Below are positions 43,516 to 50,526 of a stretch of 53,398 bases of DNA, one piece after another (within the stretch, counting starts at the first letter, position 1; each line of letters starts with the position of its first letter). Below the pieces are notes generated by a model. That model did not search any database and had not been told where the DNA came from. It saw nothing but the letters and a program-made list of their open reading frames with translations. Position numbers and translations under genes: made by a program. Source of the DNA: an uncultured Acidobacteriia bacterium (GTDB lineage Bacteria; Acidobacteriota; Terriglobia; Bryobacterales; Bryobacteraceae); assembly GCA_903925975.1 (NCBI GenBank), contig CAIYHG010000072.1, forward strand, positions 1 through 53,398. The letters are read 5' to 3'.

Positions 43516-44013
43516 ATGGAAGCCCTACTCTGGATTCTCATGCCCGGTTGTGCGGCTGTGGCTTCCGGCCTGTTGGCCTGGTTCGTGATGGAATCGCGCA
43601 TGGAGGTGAAGCTGGCCCAGGAACGGGAACGCCTCGCCGACCAGCGTGAGGACCTCGCCGAACGCCGCGGGGAAATGAAGGCCGAGAAGGCGGGCATGGA
43701 CACCACCATTCAGGCCGCCTTGCACGCGGCCGAGGAAGGCGCGCGGCGTCAGGCGCTCGAAACGTTCTTGCAGGAACTGCGCGTTGAGCAGCGGCACTAC
43801 ACCCGCGAAAACCGGCTTCTCATGCAGAACCGCAAGAGCCTCGTCCTCCAAGAGCGGATGTACTTCAAGACCATTCCCCTTTCGGATTGGATCGAGCACG
43901 AAATCCTGCTCGACGACGGCGCCGACGTGGATCGGATGGTCAGGGATATGACCATCTTCGATAAGAGCGTCGTCACCATCGACACCCCCCGGCCCCGCAA
44001 GGCGCTGGCCTAG
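43516..44013 (+). CDS. Membrane-anchored coiled-coil protein of unknown function
   Basis: A 165-residue protein with one N-terminal membrane helix ('MEALLWILMPGCAAVASGLL' onwards), a long charged coiled coil (about 30-115, rich in Glu, Arg, Ala) and a C-terminal segment ('RMYFKTIPLSDWIEHEILL'). I do not recognise a family. ATG 43516 matches the membrane helix start; a TTG at 43486 is also open. It probably anchors to the inner membrane with the coil in the cytoplasm. It sits between the glycosyltransferase and CDF genes, same direction. Confidence 0.7.
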   Translation: MEALLWILMPGCAAVASGLLAWFVMESRMEVKLAQERERLADQREDLAERRGEMKAEKAGMDTTIQAALHAAEEGARRQALETFLQELRVEQRHYTRENRLLMQNRKSLVLQERMYFKTIPLSDWIEHEILLDDGADVDRMVRDMTIFDKSVVTIDTPRPRKALA

Positions 44014-44124
44014 CTCGCTGTTCCGAAATCCGCGAGACCACCGCGGCGATTCCACATTTGTTCCGTTCCGGCCGGCCAAAGCTAGTACATTAATAAAAGT
44101 AAATGACTCTCTCCACCGGGGCGC

Positions 44125-45030
44125 ATGCCTAGAACAATTGAGCAGCGAAAGCGGGCCGTCGCGCTCACGTCCCTCGCGGCGGCTGTTGGGCTCACCGCGT
44201 TCAAGGTGGTTATCGGGCTGCTGACGGGCAGCCTTGGCATCCTGGCCGAAGCGGCCCATTCCGGCCTGGATCTCGTCGCCGCCGGAGCCACGTACGTGGC
44301 GGTCCGCACGTCATCCCGCCCGCCCGACCGCGAGCACCGTTACGGCCACGGGAAGATCGAGAATCTCTCGGCGCTGTTCGAAACGGTTCTGCTGCTGGCT
44401 ACCTGCGTTTGGATCGTTTACGCAGCCGTTAACCGGCTGATGAAGGGCGGCGTTGAAGTCGAGGTGACGGCATGGTCTTTCATCGTGATGGCCACGTCGA
44501 TAGCGATCGACTGGTCGCGGTCGCGAGCGTTATACCGCGTGGCCAAAGAGACCCGCAGCCAGGCGCTTGAGGCCGACGCGCTGCACTTCCAAACCGATAT
44601 CTGGAGTTCCTCGGTGGTGATCGTCGGCTTGATTTGCGTGCGGATAGCCCAGTGGGCGCCGGCGATCGGGTGGCTGCGTAACGCCGATGCGGTGGCCGCC
44701 CTGGCGGTGGCCGCGATCGCCGTCGTCGTCACGGTCCGTTTGGGGGTGCGCACGGTGGAGGCTCTGATGGATGCCGCGCCGTCGGATATGGAGCGACGCA
44801 TCGTCCAAGCGGCTGAGTCTGTCCCCGGCGTGATTGATTGCCACCACGTCCGCTTCCGATACTCCGGCCCGACGCTCTTCGTGGACGCCCACATCTCCAT
44901 GGACGGACAAATGCCGTTAGCCACCGCCCATCAAATCGCGGACCAGGTTGAGACGGCTATTCAGGCTGAGTTTCCGGAAGCCGATGTTACGGTACATCCG
45001 GAACCGGCAGCAGCGGCGCCAGGGGCCTGA
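44125..45030 (+). CDS. Cation diffusion facilitator (CDF) transporter
   Basis: A 301-residue CDF protein with six membrane helices. The metal site uses H45-x3-D49 ('AAHSGLDL') and H154-x3-D158 ('LHFQTDIW'); 'HRYGHGKIENLSAL' is the conserved cytoplasmic loop after helix II. The C-terminal domain ('DCHHVRFRYSGPTLFVDAHI') is the usual metal-sensing ferredoxin-like fold. Such antiporters export Zn, Fe, Co or Mn. The His-Asp pairing does not settle which metal. Confidence 0.92.
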   Translation: MPRTIEQRKRAVALTSLAAAVGLTAFKVVIGLLTGSLGILAEAAHSGLDLVAAGATYVAVRTSSRPPDREHRYGHGKIENLSALFETVLLLATCVWIVYAAVNRLMKGGVEVEVTAWSFIVMATSIAIDWSRSRALYRVAKETRSQALEADALHFQTDIWSSSVVIVGLICVRIAQWAPAIGWLRNADAVAALAVAAIAVVVTVRLGVRTVEALMDAAPSDMERRIVQAAESVPGVIDCHHVRFRYSGPTLFVDAHISMDGQMPLATAHQIADQVETAIQAEFPEADVTVHPEPAAAAPGA

Positions 45031-45034
45031 CGGG

Positions 45035-46243
45035 CTACTTCGCCAAGACTTCGAGCGCCTTCTTGACCACGGGATCGTTCGCGGTCTTGGGTTGCTCGGC
45101 CGGCGGCTCGGCGCCCGGAAGCGGCTCTCCGCTTTCGTCCAATTCGACGCTCGGCTCGGCGGCGGCCACCAGCACGGCGGGCGTTACGAAGTCATCCTGA
45201 ATCGCCTGCCCCGCGGGGGAGTAGTACTTGGCGACGGAAAGAATAATCGCTCCGCCATCGTCCATCGGAATCGCCTTGCGGCTGGCGGCGTCTCCGTAGG
45301 TGCGCTCACCCACCAACTGGGCCCGCTTATTGTCCTGCAGCGCGGCGGCGGCGATCTCGGCGCCCGAGGCCGTTCCGCGGTTCACCAGCACGGCCAGCGG
45401 CGCCTGTGTGATTGCCTTGGCTGCGTCGGCTTGAAAATCCTGCCGCGGTACGCGCTGTCCCTGCAAGTAGGTGATCAAACCCTTGTTCAAGAAGAGATTC
45501 GCCAGCGCGATTCCGTCCTCCGGGGACCCGCCCGCGCAGTTGCGCAGATCGAGCACCAGCTTCGCTGCGCCGTCCTTCTGCAACTTCTGCACCGCGTCGG
45601 CAGTCTGCTTCACCTGGGCCGCTCCCAGCGCATCCAGGTTGATGTAGCCCACGTTGTCCGCCAGCAACTGGCTGGTGGCGGGTGGGGAATCCAGGTTTCC
45701 GCGAACGAGGGTGATCTTCTGGGGATCGGGCTGCCTGGAACGGACCGCGGTCAACTCAATCGAGGTCCCCGGGTCGCCTTGCAGCAGCATATCCGCGTAC
45801 GCCAAGGGCATATCGCGGGTAGCGACGCCTTGGATCGTCTCGATCATGTCGCCCGTCGCAAGCCCCGCCTTCGCCGCCGGTGAACCCGCGGTGGCATCCA
45901 CCACGCCGACGTAGCCGAAGCGCTTCGAAAGGATCAAGCCGACGCTCGCCCGCTTTACGTTCCGGTTCTTGAGGTAGTCCTTATATTGATCCGCGTTCAG
46001 ATAGCTGGCGAAGGGATCGATCGCTTCGAGCATGCCGTTCAGCGCGCCCAGGGTGACGCTCTTCATGTCCGGTTCTTCGACGTATTCGCTCTTGATGCGC
46101 GCGACCACGTCGCTGAACACTCCGATGTGCTTGAGGGTGTCCTCCTGAGTGGAGGAGCCCTGGCCCAACAGGCTGCCGATCAGCAGGAGGGCGGAAAGAC
46201 ACGTCGAAGCGCTCACCACTACGTACTTCAAACGGCTGCTCAT
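45035..46243 (-). CDS. CtpA-like S41 peptidase with altered catalytic lysine
   Basis: A 402-residue periplasmic protein: membrane anchor or signal (residues 8-28), helical region, PDZ domain ('VGLILSKRFGYVGVVDATAG') and S41 core with 'LDLRNCAGGSPEDGI'. Nucleophile Ser293 is present in 'GTASGAE'. The general-base Lys, expected 25 residues later in 'TFGKG', is Asp318 in 'RTYGDAASRKAI'; the nearest Lys is five residues on. The enzyme may be inactive or rewired. Its start is preceded by a non-coding gap with no clear promoter. Divergence from the CDF gene is convergent, not operonic. Confidence 0.9.
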   Translation of the reverse strand: MSSRLKYVVVSASTCLSALLLIGSLLGQGSSTQEDTLKHIGVFSDVVARIKSEYVEEPDMKSVTLGALNGMLEAIDPFASYLNADQYKDYLKNRNVKRASVGLILSKRFGYVGVVDATAGSPAAKAGLATGDMIETIQGVATRDMPLAYADMLLQGDPGTSIELTAVRSRQPDPQKITLVRGNLDSPPATSQLLADNVGYINLDALGAAQVKQTADAVQKLQKDGAAKLVLDLRNCAGGSPEDGIALANLFLNKGLITYLQGQRVPRQDFQADAAKAITQAPLAVLVNRGTASGAEIAAAALQDNKRAQLVGERTYGDAASRKAIPMDDGGAIILSVAKYYSPAGQAIQDDFVTPAVLVAAAEPSVELDESGEPLPGAEPPAEQPKTANDPVVKKALEVLAK

Positions 46244-46365
46244 AAGTGAAAAATACTCCCGAGGCCTTCAGCCCATTATACTTCGGCGGCGGGAGCGCAC
46301 TTCCCCCGCAGGGCCTCTTCCCATTCGACGCTCCAGGCAACCGTTTGGTTGTGGCTAACCGGAAG

Positions 46366-46890
46366 CTATTTCCAGGCCATGCGCTCGCGCAGACTATTGA
46401 TGTGCGCGGCGTGGTGCCTGCTGTGCCAGGCGTACATGGCCAGCGTAAGGTCCAGCCGCATGTTTCCGCGCTCCGGGTGCTGGAAAGTGCGTGCGAAATC
46501 CTGTTCCGACATCCCTTCGAGTAGCGCGGTTAACCGCCGGTGTATTCCGTCGATCATTTCGAGCGATGCTTCGAGCGGGGCCGTACGGGCGTCGGGCAGT
46601 TCGGCCCACTTCGCCTGGTCGTACGCCTTGATCGTGGGATTCTGTTCGGTCAGGGCCAGCCGGAAACGTACGTAAGCGTTCATATGGCTATCGGCCACGT
46701 GATGGATCACTTGCCGCACGGTCCAGCCGCCCGGCCTATAGGGAGTGTCCAACTGGGCTTCGCTGAGGCTCTTGACGGCATCGCGGTAGCAAGCCGGGGC
46801 CTCGGCAATCTGCCCGATCCATTCCCGCCGTTCCGCCGCAGTCAATGACGCCGGAGGCGCAAACTCACCGATGGGGTAGCTCAAGTTCAT
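46366..46890 (-). CDS. DinB-family protein, YfiT/BstA-like
   Basis: A 174-residue four-helix protein. The metal site is formed by His in 'RQVIHHVADSHMNAY' and the two His in 'WHSRHHAAHINSL', the usual DinB triad. It starts 'LSYPIGEF' like YfiT, annotated as bacillithiol transferase or metal-dependent hydrolase. Thiol-transferase activity is the family expectation, but Acidobacteria thiols vary, so the substrate is uncertain. It ends near the CtpA-like gene with a 122-base gap. Confidence 0.9.
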   Translation of the reverse strand: MNLSYPIGEFAPPASLTAAERREWIGQIAEAPACYRDAVKSLSEAQLDTPYRPGGWTVRQVIHHVADSHMNAYVRFRLALTEQNPTIKAYDQAKWAELPDARTAPLEASLEMIDGIHRRLTALLEGMSEQDFARTFQHPERGNMRLDLTLAMYAWHSRHHAAHINSLRERMAWK

Positions 46891-46944
46891 GTCCCGATCT
46901 TATACTTCGCTTGAACCGCCTGTAAATGGCTGCCGGCAGCGGTT

Positions 46945-47019
46945 TGGTGGGGCATGCTTTAGCTTGCCCGCAACTTCCTCGTTCTTGGAAGGACGGGGTG
47001 GCTAAAGCATGCCCCACCA
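46945..47019. repeat. Long perfect hairpin between genes
   Basis: Arms TGGTGGGGCATGCTTTAGC (46945-46963) and its exact complement (47001-47019) enclose a 37-base loop. The loop itself can form a small stem (CTTCC...GGAAG). It follows the carboxylesterase stop by 16 bases and precedes the DinB start. There is no T-run. It may be a REP-like element or a transcript-end structure. Confidence 0.75.
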
Positions 47020-47035
47020 CGCGACGAGACCGTGC

Positions 47036-48718
47036 TTAATCGCGAGTCGGCCGCTGCTCGGGTACGGCGGCCGGCGCGGGCGCGGGTGGACCGCTCGGAA
47101 CCGCGCGTTCGAACTCGGGGAAGAAGAAGTTGAGCCCCTTCGAGTTCATCTGCACGGTCTGAATGGAATCGCCGAAAACCATCATCTGTTCGTTGGCGGG
47201 GGTCCAGCGCGGCCATTTGATGGCGGGGGTATTCGGATCTCCGGTCTTGGCGAACGCGATCAACGAGTCGGAGAGCTTATTCGATAGATCGCGGTCATAC
47301 GGCGTCCAATTGCGCGTTACCCGGAACATGTTGTAGTTGTCCTGGGTCTGGAACCAGTAGGGCACTTCGCCGGTGTGATACGCGCCCACCGTCGCCGGGT
47401 CGTGATCCGAGAATTTCACTCCGGGCGCATAGGGGTGCACGCGGGCGAAATCGTTGATGAAAATCGGCGCTTTGCCGGTTTTCGCCTGCGCTACGCCCCA
47501 CGCGCGCGACGTGCTTTCCATTCCGGCTTCGCGCGCTGCTTTGGCTCCCATGGCGGGGACGTCGGCGTCTTTGGCTACGGGATAGAGGGACAGGAATTCA
47601 TCCGCGCGGGCGCCGTAAAGCTTCTTTGCCGCGGCCTGGTACTCGGCAACGGTCTTCGACGTGCGCAAGGCGTTCGAGCTTTCATCGTTCATGAAGCCCA
47701 ATATCAAGGGGATATCGTTCTGCTTCCCGTCCGCGAAGAGCTGCCAGGGCGAAGCGGGCAGCACGTAGCCGTCCACGTTGGGCTGGAATCGCGGACCGTT
47801 CTGGACGTTCGCCACGCTCATCACGTAATCCGAAGGCAGATTTCGCATTTCCTCCAGATTCGCTTTCTTCAACAGCTTCTGGAATGCCACGCCCGCCGCT
47901 TCTGCTTCCTTCTGGTCCGACGTGCGGCCCAGGCCGGGAACTACCGCGCTGGCGCTCATTCCGAAGGCCCGGTGAATGATGCCGCGCGTGAGCGGAGTGG
48001 ACATCATATAGGAAACCGAAGCGGACCCGGCGGACTGCCCCATGATGGTGACGCTCCCCGGGTCGCCGCCGAATTTATCGATGTTGCGGTGAATCCACTG
48101 CAGCGCGGCCACCTGGTCCATGAGCCCCCAGTTGCCCGAGGTTTTGCGCGCGCTTTCCGCCGTCAGGTCCGGATGCGCCATGAAGCCGAATACGCCCACG
48201 CGGTAGGCGATGGCCACGTAGACTACGCCTTTCTTGGCAAGGTTCTCGCCGCTGTAGTTGGCCAGATTGACGGTTCCCTGAGTGAAGCCGCCGCCGTAGA
48301 TGAATACCAGCACGGGCCGCTTGTCGCCGGCCTTCGCGTTGCCGGGAGCCCATAGGTTCAGGTAGAGGCAATCTTCGCTGGGGGCTTCCTCGCCGAAGTA
48401 GTGGTTCAAATCGTGGGCGCGCATGCCCTGCATACACATGTTGGGCTTGCGATTCGCGTAATAGATGCCCTTCCAGGCCTTCAACGGCTGAGGCTCGCGC
48501 CAGCGCAGCTCTCTCACCGGTGGTTGCGCGAACGGAACCCCCAAGTACGCGCGAACGCCTGAATCCAGGAGCTTGCCCGCGACCAGCCCGGTATCGATCT
48601 GCACGGGATCGCCCGGGATGGGGGTTTCGGTAATTTGGGCGATTCCGGCTGGGACGCACAGCGCGGCCAGGACTCCGCCGATCAATATCTTGCTAAACGT
48701 CATTGCTGCGGTCTTCAT
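47036..48718 (-). CDS. Secreted type-B carboxylesterase
   Basis: A 560-residue esterase with a signal peptide (MKTAAMTFSKILIGGVLAAL and onwards to AGIAQ). It has 'GVPFAQPPVRELRWREPQPL', the substrate-cleft 'SEDCLYLNLWAP', nucleophile Ser in 'GQSAGSASVS', and His in 'DPATVGAYHTGEVPYWF'. The Glu is probably in 'MNDESSNAL'. It would hydrolyse aromatic or polymer esters outside the cell. The start at 48718 has GAGAGG upstream; the longer frame to 48853 is rejected. A perfect hairpin follows the stop. Confidence 0.93.
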   Translation of the reverse strand: MKTAAMTFSKILIGGVLAALCVPAGIAQITETPIPGDPVQIDTGLVAGKLLDSGVRAYLGVPFAQPPVRELRWREPQPLKAWKGIYYANRKPNMCMQGMRAHDLNHYFGEEAPSEDCLYLNLWAPGNAKAGDKRPVLVFIYGGGFTQGTVNLANYSGENLAKKGVVYVAIAYRVGVFGFMAHPDLTAESARKTSGNWGLMDQVAALQWIHRNIDKFGGDPGSVTIMGQSAGSASVSYMMSTPLTRGIIHRAFGMSASAVVPGLGRTSDQKEAEAAGVAFQKLLKKANLEEMRNLPSDYVMSVANVQNGPRFQPNVDGYVLPASPWQLFADGKQNDIPLILGFMNDESSNALRTSKTVAEYQAAAKKLYGARADEFLSLYPVAKDADVPAMGAKAAREAGMESTSRAWGVAQAKTGKAPIFINDFARVHPYAPGVKFSDHDPATVGAYHTGEVPYWFQTQDNYNMFRVTRNWTPYDRDLSNKLSDSLIAFAKTGDPNTPAIKWPRWTPANEQMMVFGDSIQTVQMNSKGLNFFFPEFERAVPSGPPAPAPAAVPEQRPTRD

Positions 48719-48944
48719 TCGACTGCCTCTCATATCCCGCCGATTCCTCGGCGCACGCGTTCTACCCAAAACGGCATGCGAACACGCGTTTCGTCGAAAC
48801 GGTGAATTTGATTCGCAGTTTAGCCGCTGGCGGGATGGCAAGCAATCATCCAAATGGGGGATGCGGCGGGGGGGGGCAGGCTCGACGGTGGTTCGCCGTG
48901 TCTGTTCTTCCGCCCTGCCTCAGAGTGGCTGCGCTAGCACGGGC

Positions 48945-48973
48945 TTGTTGTATATACACTTACTGTATATACT
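48945..48973 (+). promoter_or_regulatory. brnT-type toxin promoter with palindromic operator
   Basis: TTGTTG (48945-48950), 17-base spacer, TATACT (48968-48973). GTATATAC occurs at 48950-48957 and 48965-48972, itself a palindrome, so the pair forms a 23-bp dyad overlapping the -10. A ribbon-helix-helix antitoxin could bind here. The -10 ends six bases before the GTG start of the toxin gene. Confidence 0.65.
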
Positions 48974-48979
48974 AAGATT

Positions 48980-49288
48980 GTGTTGGATGGCGCGGAAGGC
49001 TTCGATTGGGATGTGCATAATGTCGGACATGTCGCGCGGCATGGGGTCCATCCGGCCGAAGTGGAAGATGCGGTCGCGGGGCCTCACGCGATCATCCCCG
49101 CACGGGACGCTGGCGGCGAACGGCGATGGAAGCTTTTCGGCGTATCCGCCGCCGGGAGGTATCTGGTTGTGGTGTTTACGATTCGCGCGGGCCGAATGCG
49201 GGCCGTCACCGCGCACACGATGAATCAAGCGGAAAGGAGAATCTATGCCCCGGAAATCGGGAAAAGGCCAGGACCCAAAACCGGCTAG
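48980..49288 (+). CDS. BrnT-like toxin
   Basis: A 102-residue protein with the BrnT pattern: 'FDWDVHNVGHVARHGVHPAE', then 'RRWKLFGVSAAGRYLVVVFT' and 'RAVTAHTMNQAERRIY'. BrnT toxins are RelE-like ribonucleases. The start is a GTG at 48980; the promoter -10 ends six bases earlier, so the mRNA appears leaderless. Its 3' end overlaps the antitoxin gene by 44 bases. Several residues near the N-terminus differ from the usual BrnT sequence (HxxHG in place of LRKHG), so the fold call is good and activity less sure. Confidence 0.8.
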   Translation: MLDGAEGFDWDVHNVGHVARHGVHPAEVEDAVAGPHAIIPARDAGGERRWKLFGVSAAGRYLVVVFTIRAGRMRAVTAHTMNQAERRIYAPEIGKRPGPKTG

Positions 49289-49586
49289 AGATGAGTCCGA
49301 CTGGTATGCAAGCGCCCAGGGACGACGCCAGACGCAGCGGGAGTTCGAGCGGGCGCTGAAGAACGGCGCCTTGATTCGATCCGCCGGGGCGCGTGTGCAG
49401 CGGACTAGTCCCGATATCCTCGACGCGCTATTGGCGCAAGCCAAGGCGAACGCGACCCGGCCGGTGTCAATTCGCCTGCCCATCGGCGATATCGAGCTTG
49501 CGCGAAGCATCGCGGCGAAGCGGGGAATCGGATATCAGACCGTCCTCAAAGACGCTATTCGCCGGGGTTTGAAGCGGGCCGGGTAA
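49245..49586 (+). CDS. CopG/BrnA-like ribbon-helix-helix antitoxin
   Basis: A 113-residue protein. The N-terminal 60 residues are polar and probably unfolded, suitable for wrapping the toxin. The C-terminal part, 'RPVSIRLPIGDIELARSIAA' and 'GIGYQTVLKDAIRRGLKR', is a ribbon-helix-helix DNA-binding domain of the CopG/COG5304 antitoxin type. It starts at an ATG with AAAGGAG six bases before it, inside the toxin gene. It should both block the toxin and repress the promoter at 48945-48973. Confidence 0.82.
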   Translation: MPRKSGKGQDPKPARDESDWYASAQGRRQTQREFERALKNGALIRSAGARVQRTSPDILDALLAQAKANATRPVSIRLPIGDIELARSIAAKRGIGYQTVLKDAIRRGLKRAG

Positions 49587-49766
49587 TTCAGTGACAAATG
49601 CCATTGCGCTGCGCTTAATGAGTACGCCGTGACGAATCCGAGCGTGCGCTGCGCATATCCCAGATAAGCCGATTTGGGAGTAGGCCGGGGCGCGGGGATA
49701 TGCCATCGTTACCGCATCCGATTGGCGCAATTTGTGACTGTCCTGGTCCGCCCCCTTAGGCCGCCT

Positions 49767-50402
49767 TCAGTCGCCGGCGGCCGACGCCGCTGATCGGCAC
49801 TTCTCGCATAAGTAACTGCCGTCGGTCGCCCGTTCGAGATAATACGCCGACGGAAACGACACGCCGCACCTGTCACACGTACTCTTATTGCGAGGTGCAT
49901 ACTTCGACCCAGTTATTCGGGCCTGCAGCGGGTCGGCTCCAAATCTGTTCGCACCGTTCGTGCCGCGGATGAACCCCAGCATCACGAATGCGACTGGGAT
50001 GAAAATGAGCGTCAGGTTGAGGGCAACCATCCAACCCGACTTGTTCAGATCGTGCCATCGCCTCACTTGCAAGGCCAATGCAAGCCAGAAACTGACAACT
50101 ACTACCGTAATGAGTAGTAGTAGAGACACCACTGCAGCGCCCGGGCCGCTGCGGGCAAAGATGCCGATCGCGGCTCCGGCAAGCCACTCGGCAACGCCCA
50201 GGCATAAGTTTATGGTCCAGAATTCGCCGCGTCCAATACGCCCGCCGAAGGATCCGATGCCGCCACTCTCGTTTTGGCTGCCGCCGCCGTTAGACGGTCC
50301 CGCGGGGTTCTTCGCGCGGAAGGCCCCGGTCAAGAATTCATAACCGCAGTCACAGGCTTCCGCGCCTTCGGGATTGACAAGGCTGCACTTGGGGCACTCC
50401 AT
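49767..50402 (-). CDS. DUF805 membrane protein with two zinc ribbons
   Basis: A 211-residue protein. The N-terminus has a zinc ribbon (C3-x2-C6-x10-C17-x-C19, 'CPKCSLVNPEGAEACDCGYE'). The middle is DUF805: 'GRIGRGEFWTINL', membrane helices, 'LQVRRWHDLNKSGW' and 'GANRFGADP'. The C-terminus has a second zinc ribbon ('CDRCGVSFPSAYYLE' and 'YLCEKCRS'). DUF805 alone is common; flanking zinc ribbons at both ends are less so. Function unknown, probably a membrane protein with both ribbons in the cytoplasm. It is convergent with the antitoxin gene 180 bases away. Confidence 0.85.
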   Translation of the reverse strand: MECPKCSLVNPEGAEACDCGYEFLTGAFRAKNPAGPSNGGGSQNESGGIGSFGGRIGRGEFWTINLCLGVAEWLAGAAIGIFARSGPGAAVVSLLLLITVVVVSFWLALALQVRRWHDLNKSGWMVALNLTLIFIPVAFVMLGFIRGTNGANRFGADPLQARITGSKYAPRNKSTCDRCGVSFPSAYYLERATDGSYLCEKCRSAASAAGD

Positions 50403-50526
50403 TCAACCCGCCTCCCCAGCGGGTGGCCCAGATTGTAACAGTTTGCGATTTCCAAAGGTTGGGGAACTAGCCGTTCAGCCGATGCTGTCAGCTATGTTGT
50501 GGCTGTCGGTAGCCGGGCATCCCCGC

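Noticed and set aside
49653-49703. Inverted repeat GCATATCCC ... GGGATATGC between the antitoxin and DUF805 genes as a terminator
   Set aside because: The arms are nine bases with a loop over 30 bases and no T-run; too weak to call.
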